Shown one piece after another: positions 1-5,979 of a stretch of DNA of 6,910 nt. The DNA is taken from the NCBI GenBank assembly GCA_030698575.1, contig JAUYMQ010000045.1, positions 1-6,910 of the forward strand, written 5' to 3'. The notes under the pieces were generated by a model. The model saw only the letters and a list, made by a program, of their open reading frames with translations, was not told the DNA's origin and did not search any database. The position numbers were made by a program, and so were the translations under genes. How positions within the stretch are numbered: position 1 is the stretch's first letter; every line of letters begins with the position of its first letter. Origin of the DNA: Deltaproteobacteria bacterium (GTDB taxonomy: Bacteria; JAUYMQ01).

Positions 1-1833
1 GATGATCGTGTCCGCCCGTTCGGCCGGCCCGAGGGTGATCTGCGTCACCGTGACGGGGGCCGGAAGCAACCCTCCCTCCTGGCCGATGATCTGCATGGAC
101 GCGCCGTTGGAGAGCGACAGCCGGACAGTCCGCGAGTTGCATCCGTTCAGGAGCCGGAGGCGGTACTTCCCCTTCTTGACGTTCAGATAGGGCCAGGCCT
201 TCCCGTTCACCACGAAGGTGTCGCCGAAGAAGTGATCCTGCCAGGCCGACGGGTACTGGAGCGAGCCGTCGGGGTTGAACGTGCGATCCTGGATGACAAC
301 CGGAATCTCGAACTCCCCCGTGGGGAGGTTGAGCGCCTGCTCGACCGAATCGCGGATAAGGTAGAGCCCCGCGAGCCCCATGTAGACGTTGAGCCGCGTG
401 ATTCCCAGTGCATGGTCATGGAACCACAGGGTCGAGGGGAGCTGGTTGTTCGGGTAGACGTAGGTTTCCTGGTTCCCCGGCAGGAAGGTGTCTTCCGGGT
501 AGCCGTCGAACGCCGCCGGCACGTGGCCGCCGTGCAGGTGGACGACCGTGCGCACGGACTGATCGTCGGCGCCGTGCGGGCAGGTGTCGACGTTCAGGTA
601 GTGCGCCGTGCGGTTGAGCCCCGTCGTGAAATCCCTGATGTCGTTGATCCAGTTGACCGTGACGGCCGCTCCCGTCGTCGCCTCGATGATCGGGCCCGGG
701 AACGTGGCCCCCGTCGGGCCGTCGCCGTAACCCCAGAGGCGGGTGGGGTTGGCCAGCTGGGCGTGGAGTTGCTGCTCGATCTCGCGCATGGCGATGTCGT
801 AGGTGGCCACGCCGCCGGGGCTGCCCGTTACGGGCTGGGCCACCGCCGGGAGGGGAAGCGCGTCGAGGTAGGGCGTGAGCACCACCGGGCAGGGGTTGGG
901 CGAGCAGGCGGTCATGTTGCCCCGGAACGTGCCGCCGCCGCCCGTGCAGCTCGCCTGGGTGATCTCGTTGCAGGTCGCCGTCGCGTTCGGGAAGCAGCAT
1001 GCGCCGGTCGGCTGCGGGCAGGGATTGGGATCGCAGACCGTGCCCGAGCCCTGATAGGTGCCGCCGCAGGCGCCGCCGGGGTCGAGCGCGACCGTGCACC
1101 CGCCGCCCGCGTCGCAGCAGGCCCCCGTGGGCGCCGTCGGCGTGAAGTTGATCGTCAGCATGGGGCGCTGGGCGGTGATCGAATGGGTGCGGCTGGGGAA
1201 CTGCTTGGCGACGCGCGTTCCGGTCTCGTTGCCGAGGATGATCCAGCCGAAGTTTGTGGCCGGGCTGTTGAGCCAGCCCTGGACATCGGCCACGAGAGAA
1301 GCGGTGGAGGCCCAGGTGTAGAAGTTGTTCTGCCCCAAAAGGCTCGTCGTGGCGCTCGCCGTCGCGTTGTAATTTCCACCGGCGGTGGTCCAGGGGGTGG
1401 CGCTGTAGAAGCGATGCGTCCAGGTGGCGTCGCCGGTCGTCGCGGGGGCTCCCGTGCCTTCCTCGCCGGCGGCGTTGGACGTGCCCTCTCCCCAGTCCGC
1501 TAGCAGCCTGTGAAGGGCGCCGGTCCCGCTCTGGGTGCGCGTTCGCGAGACGAACACCTGGAGCGAGACGCTGTTGATCGTCGATCCCGCCGGGATCGAC
1601 CCGGCGACATTGAAGGCGATGAGCGCCCGCCGCGTGAAGGCGGTGCCATCCTTGGTATTTCCCGCGAAGAGGTAATCACCGGCGCCGTTGCTGAAGGCGC
1701 CGTTCTCCTCGAATATCGTGTTGTCCTTGCTGGCGCCGATGACGACCGTATCCGCGAACGCGGGACCGGCCACGGCCAGCAGAAGGGCGATGGCTGCAAG
1801 CGCACCAACCGCGAGTTTTCGACCGTGGCTCAT
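1..1833 (-). CDS. Secreted CotA-like multicopper oxidase with N-terminal DNRLRE/CBM96-like domain and Cys-rich repeats (3' end outside window)
   Basis: The reading frame is open for 611 codons from the ATG at 1833 to the left edge, so the C-terminus is missing. The start follows AAGGAG (1841-1846) by 7 bases. Residues 1-27 form a signal peptide: a basic n-region, a hydrophobic core around ALAAIALLLAVAG, and cleavage after AFA. Residues ~28-230 resemble a DNRLRE/CBM96-type beta-sandwich, including DVQGWLN near 183 and a closing PMLTINF. Residues 236-316 hold two six-cysteine repeats. From ~320 the protein follows Bacillus CotA closely (YLDALPLP, TRLWGYG, FPGPIIE). Copper ligands visible are H432 and H434 in HLHGG and H472 and H474 in WFHDHA, the first two of the four multicopper oxidase ligand motifs. 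NGKAWPYL and the LGPAERAD stretch also match CotA. The C-terminal type 1 copper motifs lie beyond the window. The family oxidises phenolics, bilirubin or metals with O2; the substrate here is unknown. It is probably exported and wall- or matrix-bound. Confidence 0.9.
   Translation of the reverse strand, partial: MSHGRKLAVGALAAIALLLAVAGPAFADTVVIGASKDNTIFEENGAFSNGAGDYLFAGNTKDGTAFTRRALIAFNVAGSIPAGSTINSVSLQVFVSRTRTQSGTGALHRLLADWGEGTSNAAGEEGTGAPATTGDATWTHRFYSATPWTTAGGNYNATASATTSLLGQNNFYTWASTASLVADVQGWLNSPATNFGWIILGNETGTRVAKQFPSRTHSITAQRPMLTINFTPTAPTGACCDAGGGCTVALDPGGACGGTYQGSGTVCDPNPCPQPTGACCFPNATATCNEITQASCTGGGGTFRGNMTACSPNPCPVVLTPYLDALPLPAVAQPVTGSPGGVATYDIAMREIEQQLHAQLANPTRLWGYGDGPTGATFPGPIIEATTGAAVTVNWINDIRDFTTGLNRTAHYLNVDTCPHGADDQSVRTVVHLHGGHVPAAFDGYPEDTFLPGNQETYVYPNNQLPSTLWFHDHALGITRLNVYMGLAGLYLIRDSVEQALNLPTGEFEIPVVIQDRTFNPDGSLQYPSAWQDHFFGDTFVVNGKAWPYLNVKKGKYRLRLLNGCNSRTVRLSLSNGASMQIIGQEGGLLPAPVTVTQITLGPAERADTII
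886..1128 (-). repeat. Two tandem six-cysteine 'TGACC' repeats inside the multicopper oxidase
   Basis: Residues 236-275 and 276-316 each begin with TGACC and end with NPCP. Cysteines are at 239, 240, 246, 256, 267, 272 in the first and 279, 280, 288, 296, 310, 315 in the second. The spacing is similar but not identical. Even cysteine numbers in an exported protein suggest disulfide-stapled modules acting as a rigid linker between the N-terminal domain and the oxidase. Similar repeats occur in large secreted proteins of several uncultured high-GC phyla; their function is not established. Confidence 0.8.
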
Positions 1834-1984
1834 AACCCCTCTCCTTCGGCGCCGAGGCGCGCCGAACGCGAACCGGGCCGGTCTTCGCGTCCTTGAACGG
1901 TCTCTGCTCGAAAGTGTCTCTAGAGTGGGACTGCAAGAACCTTGCCAGAGGAATTACAGGCTGAAGGGCCGTAGGAAATCACCG

Positions 1985-2016
1985 CCGCGCACGGCTTGCG
2001 TGCAAAAGCTGCGCGG
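1985..2016 (-). other. GC-rich inverted repeat downstream of the crotonase gene
   Basis: CCGCGCA (1985-1991) and TGCGCGG (2010-2016) are perfect 7-base complements around an 18-base loop. An alternative inner stem GCACG/CGTGC overlaps the left arm. It lies 72-103 bases past the crotonase stop, where the operon should end, but no U-run follows on either strand, so it is not a canonical intrinsic terminator. It could be a transcript 3'-end stabiliser, a factor-dependent termination site or part of an operator. Confidence 0.4.
1994..2005. promoter_or_regulatory. Copy of 12-base motif with palindromic core TTGC-GT-GCAA (candidate operator)
   Basis: GCTTGCGTGCAA here is identical to 4119-4130, inside the perfect palindrome before the acyl-CoA dehydrogenase gene. 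Here the symmetry is only TTGC/GCAA, because the flanking bases differ. It sits ~160 bases upstream of the oxidase start, within the hairpin at 1985-2016. One 12-base exact repeat is not improbable by chance in a window this size, so the support is its symmetry and that both copies are intergenic. Confidence 0.3.
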
Positions 2017-2051
2017 GATCGGAAGGCCGGTGAAGGCTTTGCAGATAGGTC

Positions 2052-2077
2052 GGAACCGAGGTAAGGAACCGAGAAAA
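2052..2077. repeat. Two-copy 13-base tandem repeat
   Basis: GGAACCGAGGTAA (2052-2064) is followed directly by GGAACCGAGAAAA (2065-2077). The first nine bases are identical and 11 of 13 match. It lies within 15 bases of the crotonase stop. It may be a small duplication with no function; paired repeats can also be regulator half-sites. Confidence 0.5.
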
Positions 2078-2087
2078 GGATCGAGCG

Positions 2088-2888
2088 TCAGCGGTGGGAA
2101 AGGAAATCCGGCGCGCGCTTCTCGATGAACGCCGACAGGCCCTCGCGCCCTTCCGGCGAGTCGCCGCAGCGCACGAGTGCCTGCCGCTCGTCCTCGAGTT
2201 GACGCTCGAGCGGGGTGTCGAAACTCCGGTTGAGCAACGCCTTGACCTCACCGATCGCGCCCACGGCCCTTGCGGCGAGATCCGCGGCGAGCTTCGCCGC
2301 TTCGCCCGCCAGCTGATCATCCGGAACCACGCGGTGAACGAGCCCCAGCTCGAGGGCGCGGGCGGCGGGGATGCGCGGGTCCAGCATGGCTATCTCGAGC
2401 GCCCGCGCGAGGCCCACCAGACGGGGGAGCGTGAAGCTGCTTCCGCCGTCGATGCACAACCCGCTGCTGGTGTAGGCCTGCTGCAGGAAGGCCGATTCCG
2501 CCATGATGCGCAGGTCGCAGGCCAGCGCGAGCGAGAAGCCGCCGCCCGCCGCAGGCCCGTTGATGACGGCGACCACCGGCTTGGGCATAAGGCGGATATC
2601 GATGATGCACTGATGATAGACGGCGGCCAGCGCGCGGAAGCCGTCGCCGGGACGATCCGGGTGGCCCGCCACAATCGCGCCCAGGTCACCGCCGGCGCAG
2701 AAAGCCCGGCCGGTGCCGGTGAGCAGGACGCAGCGGATGGCCGGGTCGCGCGCCGCCTGCGTGAGACGGGCATGGAGCTCCTCGATCGTGCCCTGGTCGA
2801 AGGCGTTCAGCCTGGCCGGTTTGTTGAGCGTGATCCTCGCCAGGTTGCCCTCGATGGAGAGCAGTGCGCGATCCTGCGTCTCGTTCAT
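2088..2888 (-). CDS. Enoyl-CoA hydratase/isomerase (crotonase) family protein, isomerase-like active site
   Basis: This 266-residue protein has the usual crotonase length and fold. The oxyanion-hole segments are FCAGGDL (63-69) and NGPAAGGG (110-117), and the C-terminus has the standard REGLSAFIEKR helix. Both hydratase catalytic glutamates of rat ECHS1 are replaced: the GGGCE position is S119 and the QPE position is A138. D147 in the CIDGG stretch before LPR aligns with the Asp of E. coli PaaG (IPDCGG), an isomerase of ring-oxepin and enoyl-CoA substrates. I therefore infer double-bond isomerisation or a related step rather than hydration; the alignment is by eye. The ATG at 2888 is chosen because AGGAGG (2895-2900) lies 6 bases upstream; a GTG at 2921 would extend the protein by 11 residues without such a site. 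It lies 51 bases after the acyl-CoA dehydrogenase stop and is last in the apparent operon. Confidence 0.9.
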   Translation of the reverse strand: MNETQDRALLSIEGNLARITLNKPARLNAFDQGTIEELHARLTQAARDPAIRCVLLTGTGRAFCAGGDLGAIVAGHPDRPGDGFRALAAVYHQCIIDIRLMPKPVVAVINGPAAGGGFSLALACDLRIMAESAFLQQAYTSSGLCIDGGSSFTLPRLVGLARALEIAMLDPRIPAARALELGLVHRVVPDDQLAGEAAKLAADLAARAVGAIGEVKALLNRSFDTPLERQLEDERQALVRCGDSPEGREGLSAFIEKRAPDFLSHR

Positions 2889-2894
2889 GCCGTT

Positions 2895-2900
2895 CCTCCT
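2895..2900 (-). promoter_or_regulatory. Shine-Dalgarno of the crotonase gene
   Basis: AGGAGG on the minus strand lies 6 bases before the ATG at 2888, which fixes this start over the longer GTG option at 2921. Confidence 0.8.
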
Positions 2901-2939
2901 CGTCGTCGGCCTGCCGGGCACCGCATCCCCGAAGCCTCA

Positions 2940-4097
2940 CTAACCGCGCGGCTTGCTCATGCGCCGCTTGGCGATAATTTCCCGCATGACCTCACTGGTG
3001 CCGGCCCCGATGCCCCAGTTCTGGACGCCGCGTGAGCAGCGCGCGATGTAGTACTCCTCCATGAATCCGTACCCGCCGTAGGCGTGGCCGCATTCGGGGA
3101 TCACGCGCCGGACCATCTCCGCCGCGTAAAGTTTCGCCATGCTCACGCTGACCTCAGCCTCGGGGCTGCCGGAGACAAGATCGTCGGCGGCGCGATAGGT
3201 GAGAAGCTCCGACGCCTCGAGATCGGTCATCAGATCCGCCATGCGATGCCGCCACACCTGCATCGATCCGATCGTCTGGCCGAAGGCCTTGCGCTGGCCG
3301 AGATACTCCATCGTTTCCTCGAGCAAATCGCGGCAGAGGCTGTTGACCATCGTGGCGAGCACGAGCCGCTCGCCCTGAAAGGATCGCATGATGTACCGGA
3401 ACCCCTGCCCCTCCTCGCCGATCAGATTGCTCCTGGGCACGCGCACGTCGTCGAAGAACAACTCCGCCGTGTCGCTGCTGTGGAGATCGATCTTCCGGAG
3501 CCGCTTGCTGACCGTGAAGCCCTTCACGTCCGTCGGCACGACGAAGAGGCTCACGCCGGCGGCGCCGGCCCCTCCCGTGCGGGCGGCAAGCATCACGAAA
3601 TGGGCCCGCGTGCCATTGGTGATGAAGGTCTTGGCGCCACGGATGATGTAATCGTCGCCGTCGCGCCTGGCCGACGTGGTGAGCGCGGCCACGTCGGAAC
3701 CGCCGCTCGGCTCCGTCACGCCGAGCGACGCGATGCGCTCGCCCCGGATCACGGGGACGAGCCATTCCTTTTTCAGTTCGTCCGAGCCGTAGTCGTGAAT
3801 CACGGTCGTGGCCATTTCGCTCTGAACGAGAAGGCCGACGACGCAGCCGATGTCCCGTCCCCGGATCAATTCCTCCACCAGGATCACCGTGTACCAGTAG
3901 TCGAGCCCGCTCCCGCCCCAGGCGGGGTCGAAGCGGACGCCGAGAAGCCCGAGGGCGCCCGCCTTGCCGAAGATCTCGTCGGGGAAGTAGCCCTCGGCCT
4001 GCCATTGCTCGGCGAAGGGGCGGATCTCGTCTTTGGTGAACCGCCGCACGGTCTCGCGGAAGGAGCGGTGTTCTTCCGTCCAGCGGGGAAAAGCCAT
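2940..4097 (-). CDS. Acyl-CoA dehydrogenase, isovaleryl/long-chain-type active site
   Basis: This 385-residue flavoenzyme would oxidise an acyl-CoA to the trans-2-enoyl-CoA, passing electrons to ETF. All three family domains are present: N-terminal helices (~1-120), a middle beta domain with the signature GVTEPSGGSD (126-135), and C-terminal helices. NPGG-type flavin contacts are represented by AYGGYGF (339-345). The position of the MCAD catalytic Glu (YEGT) is Ala365 in IGAGTSEV (363-370). Instead E243 in QGERLVLA aligns with E254 of human isovaleryl-CoA dehydrogenase (LDLERLVLA), which also ends in IGAGTSEV. This suggests a branched or longer acyl substrate; the exact one cannot be read. 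The ATG at 4097 is 5 bases after GGGAGG (4103-4108); a TTG at 4130 would add 11 residues. The gene lies 44 bases after the short-chain dehydrogenase remnant, with a palindrome in that gap. Confidence 0.95.
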   Translation of the reverse strand: MAFPRWTEEHRSFRETVRRFTKDEIRPFAEQWQAEGYFPDEIFGKAGALGLLGVRFDPAWGGSGLDYWYTVILVEELIRGRDIGCVVGLLVQSEMATTVIHDYGSDELKKEWLVPVIRGERIASLGVTEPSGGSDVAALTTSARRDGDDYIIRGAKTFITNGTRAHFVMLAARTGGAGAAGVSLFVVPTDVKGFTVSKRLRKIDLHSSDTAELFFDDVRVPRSNLIGEEGQGFRYIMRSFQGERLVLATMVNSLCRDLLEETMEYLGQRKAFGQTIGSMQVWRHRMADLMTDLEASELLTYRAADDLVSGSPEAEVSVSMAKLYAAEMVRRVIPECGHAYGGYGFMEEYYIARCSRGVQNWGIGAGTSEVMREIIAKRRMSKPRG

Positions 4098-4102
4098 GAC
4101 GA

Positions 4103-4108
4103 CCTCCC
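4103..4108 (-). promoter_or_regulatory. Shine-Dalgarno of the acyl-CoA dehydrogenase gene
   Basis: GGGAGG on the minus strand lies 5 bases before the ATG at 4097, supporting this start over a TTG at 4130. Confidence 0.75.
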
Positions 4109-4117
4109 TAATGAATA

Positions 4118-4133
4118 CGCTTGCGTGCAAGCG
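4118..4133. promoter_or_regulatory. Perfect 16-base palindrome upstream of the acyl-CoA dehydrogenase gene (candidate operator)
   Basis: CGCTTGC-GT-GCAAGCG has two perfect 7-base arms around a 2-base centre. It lies in the 44-base gap between the dehydrogenase remnant and the acyl-CoA dehydrogenase, 21 bases before the ATG. Size and symmetry suit a dimeric repressor such as TetR-family regulators of acyl-CoA catabolism, but no regulator gene is in the window. The core 12 bases recur at 1994-2005. It could instead be a small RNA hairpin in the operon message, though a 2-base loop is too tight for all 7 pairs to form. Confidence 0.45.
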
Positions 4134-4141
4134 CGGCCCGC

Positions 4142-4841
4142 TCAGGTGCCCTTGGGCTGGAACATCGCGCCCGCGATGCCCGCGGCGACGCTGAGTGGCA
4201 GGATGCGTGCCACGCCGGTGGAGGCCTTGTTCATGATCCCCGGAACGTGCGCGCGCTTCCCCTGCTTGGCGGCCGCGATCGCCTGTCGGACGACCTCCCC
4301 GGCGCTCATGTAGCTCATCTCGGGAACGTTATCGCTCACGCCCGCAACTTCCTGGAACTCCGTCCTCGTGGCGCCCGGGCAAAGCGCCAGCACACGCACG
4401 CCCTTCTTCGCGACCTCCGTCGCGAGCGCGCCTCCGAGAAGCTCAGGACGAAGGCCTTGGTCGCGCCATAGGTGGCCATGTAGGGCACCGGCACGAAGGA
4501 ACCGACCGAGCCGAGGTTCACGATGTGCCCGCGTCCGCGGCTCGTCATGCCCGGGAGGTAGAGATGGCAGAGGGCCACGAGGTTCGAGATGTTGAGGCAT
4601 ATTTCTTTCAGTACCCGGTCTCCGCGAAAACCTCAGCGGAGGCGCCTTCCCGGCTCAGGTCCTTCGCGATCACGTGAGGCCGGACCGAGAATTCCTTTTC
4701 CAGATCTCCCGCGAGCGCATCGAGGCGTTCCCGCCTTCGCGCGACGAGTACGAGATCGCTGCACTCCGGCGCAAGCTGCCGGGCGAACTCGGCGCCGATG
4801 CCGCTGGATGCGCCCGTGATGAGGGCGATGCTGGCTGCCAT
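4142..4841 (-). pseudogene. Short-chain dehydrogenase/reductase, broken by an internal deletion and a frameshift
   Basis: The first 77 codons (4841-4608) read as a normal classical SDR N-terminus with TGASSGIG (9-16), ending at a TGA (4608-4610) after FAETGY. Homology resumes in another frame at ~4611 with [20 protein letters not shown]. It then gives NLGSVGSF, with the catalytic Ser, and YGATKAF, with the catalytic Tyr and Lys. The NNAG strand expected between these blocks is absent, so I estimate about 25-30 codons are lost. A second shift is at the GCGCGC tract 4426-4431: removing two bases restores SEA-LATEV, after which the third frame reads VLALCPGATRTEF to the TGA at 4142. The pieces plus the missing block give ~260 residues, the family norm. 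The ATG at 4841 has AGGAGG (4850-4855) 8 bases upstream. As read it cannot make a working enzyme. Assembly or sequencing error is the main alternative. Confidence 0.85.
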
Positions 4842-4900
4842 GGCTTCATCCTCCTGGACTTACCCCGGGCCCGTCGCCTGGACCTGATTGGTCCGGGTCG

Positions 4901-5863
4901 TCAGACGGGTGAGTGATGGTTCCGGTAGTAAATCTTTCCGCAGGCATTTTGATGATGCCAGTAGGCGATGTGAAAGCGGGTGAGGTCCGGAATCCAGAAC
5001 GATCCCGGATCGACTTGGTCGGACGGTTCCACCGCCTCGAGCATCACCTCGCCGAGGGCCAGTCCCGCACCCTCGTCCTGCTCTCGCCTCGCGACGACGC
5101 GTCCTCGCCCGTCGACGATCTTCGTCTCCCCCAGGAACCGGGCCACGTAAGGCAGGGAAAGATTGAGGCCCGGGAAGAGAGGAAATTGCCCCTTGAACCG
5201 ACCCGCCTGGCCCGCGTGGATCACGGGAACTCCCAGAAGCCGCGCGAAGCGGATGGGCGCCTCGGCGGCAAACTCGCGATTGGCTCGCTCGACGCCGCCC
5301 AGCAGCCTCGGCAGCAGCGGCCAGTTCACCGGCCCCGTCCACCAGTTGCTGCCGGTCATGGCGAGTCGAATCTTTCCGCGAAGCCTTTCGACGGTTTGCG
5401 TCCGGACCAGCTCCCAGCAGACCGCGGCGCCGAGCCGGCCAATCTCGGTATCCATCACGCCGTCGTCCGACCCGCCGACGTAGAAAGCGTTCTCCCACAT
5501 CGTGGGGATGTCCTTGTCGTGCGTGAAGACGGCGCCATCCGGCTGGACGAAGCAGTACGTATTGAAGACATCCGCGCCCTTGCGCATGAGCATCGAGCCG
5601 CCGATGTAAGCGCCGTGGGCCCGGGCGAGCCGCTTCATCATCTCGAGGGCTGCGTTCTCCGGCGGCAGGGCGCACCGTGAGAGCCGCGCGTCGAAGGAAA
5701 CGGGTGTCGTGAAGAACTCCGGAAGGCCAACGATCCGCGCCCCGCGCTCGAGGGCCTCACCGGCGAGCTTCTCGGCCTGCTCCAGGTTGTAGGGGATGTC
5801 GGCGACACGGCCGTCCATCTGGACGGCGGCCACCCGAACGGGTTTCGAGACATCGAGCGCCAT
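4901..5863 (-). CDS. Carbon-nitrogen hydrolase (nitrilase superfamily)
   Basis: This 320-residue cytosolic hydrolase attacks a C-N bond in an amide, carbamoyl or nitrile group through a thioester intermediate. The Glu-Lys-Cys triad is visible: E49 in LPEFF, K117 in HDKDIPT and C149 in AAVCWEL. E124 (MWENAFYVGG) is the usual second structural Glu. The opening VRVAAVQM is the standard first strand. CWE after the strand resembles true nitrilases more than CYDxRFPE-type amidases, but substrate class cannot be decided by eye. The ATG at 5863 is 6 bases after GGGAGG (5870-5875); a GTG at 5917 would add 18 residues. It appears to be the first gene of the acyl-CoA operon, 59 bases ahead of the short-chain dehydrogenase remnant. 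That gap holds a small inverted repeat, GGACC-TGATT-GGTCC (4880-4894). An amide- or nitrile-derived acid feeding CoA activation is one reading of this context; no acyl-CoA ligase is in view. Confidence 0.92.
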   Translation of the reverse strand: MALDVSKPVRVAAVQMDGRVADIPYNLEQAEKLAGEALERGARIVGLPEFFTTPVSFDARLSRCALPPENAALEMMKRLARAHGAYIGGSMLMRKGADVFNTYCFVQPDGAVFTHDKDIPTMWENAFYVGGSDDGVMDTEIGRLGAAVCWELVRTQTVERLRGKIRLAMTGSNWWTGPVNWPLLPRLLGGVERANREFAAEAPIRFARLLGVPVIHAGQAGRFKGQFPLFPGLNLSLPYVARFLGETKIVDGRGRVVARREQDEGAGLALGEVMLEAVEPSDQVDPGSFWIPDLTRFHIAYWHHQNACGKIYYRNHHSPV

Positions 5864-5979
5864 GTTGTTCCTCCCGCCGTTCTTCCTGCTCCTGGCAAGG
5901 CTTGATCCAAAATGCACGGAGAGTCAAGGCGGCAGCTTTACGCCTCCGGATTGCCATTCCGAGTGGGAGGCGGCATATA
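5864..5979. promoter_or_regulatory. Divergent intergenic region between the nitrilase operon and the DUF35 gene
   Basis: These 116 bases separate outward-facing genes, so promoters for both are expected here. On the minus strand TTGACT (5928-5923) resembles a -35 box, but nothing AT-rich sits 16-18 bases further on. On the plus strand TTGCCA (5951-5956) and TATAAT (5976-5981) look like a pair with a 19-base spacer, yet TATAAT overlaps the candidate ATG at 5980, so it cannot drive translation from that ATG. Neither promoter is secure. Confidence 0.35.
5870..5875 (-). promoter_or_regulatory. Shine-Dalgarno of the nitrilase-family gene
   Basis: GGGAGG on the minus strand lies 6 bases before the ATG at 5863, supporting that start over a GTG at 5917. 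Confidence 0.75.

Larger units (their letters stand above)
1834..2087. other. Intergenic region between the crotonase gene and the oxidase gene
   Basis: These 254 bases separate the crotonase stop from the oxidase start, both on the minus strand. No convincing ORF is present; short frames crossing it have no ribosome site and no recognisable product. It should hold the terminator of the acyl-CoA operon and the promoter of the oxidase. I find a GC-rich hairpin (1985-2016), a two-copy 13-base repeat (2052-2077) and a copy of a 12-base motif (1994-2005), but no convincing -35/-10 pair. Confidence 0.6.

Noticed and set aside
232-1503. Long plus-strand open frame (423 codons) opposite the oxidase
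   Set aside because: It is antisense to a clear multicopper oxidase, is Arg/Ala/Gly-rich with no recognisable motif, and is the usual shadow of GC-rich coding sequence.
1500-1808. Minus-strand frame overlapping the oxidase N-terminus
   Set aside because: It is an alternative frame of the same DNA, Ser/Arg-rich; the oxidase frame has a signal peptide, a ribosome site and continuous homology.
1985-2016. Intrinsic terminator of the acyl-CoA operon
   Set aside because: The stem is real but no U-run follows on either strand, so I list it only as an inverted repeat.
2889-2921. Upstream GTG start for the crotonase
   Set aside because: The 11-residue extension is not family-like, and the ATG at 2888 has an ideal Shine-Dalgarno.
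2094-3035. Plus-strand open frame (313 codons) opposite the crotonase
   Set aside because: Antisense shadow of a well-supported gene, with no homology features.
3084-4313. Long plus-strand open frame (409 codons) opposite the acyl-CoA dehydrogenase
   Set aside because: It runs antisense to a strongly recognised enzyme and across the next gene's end, with low-complexity composition and no family motif.
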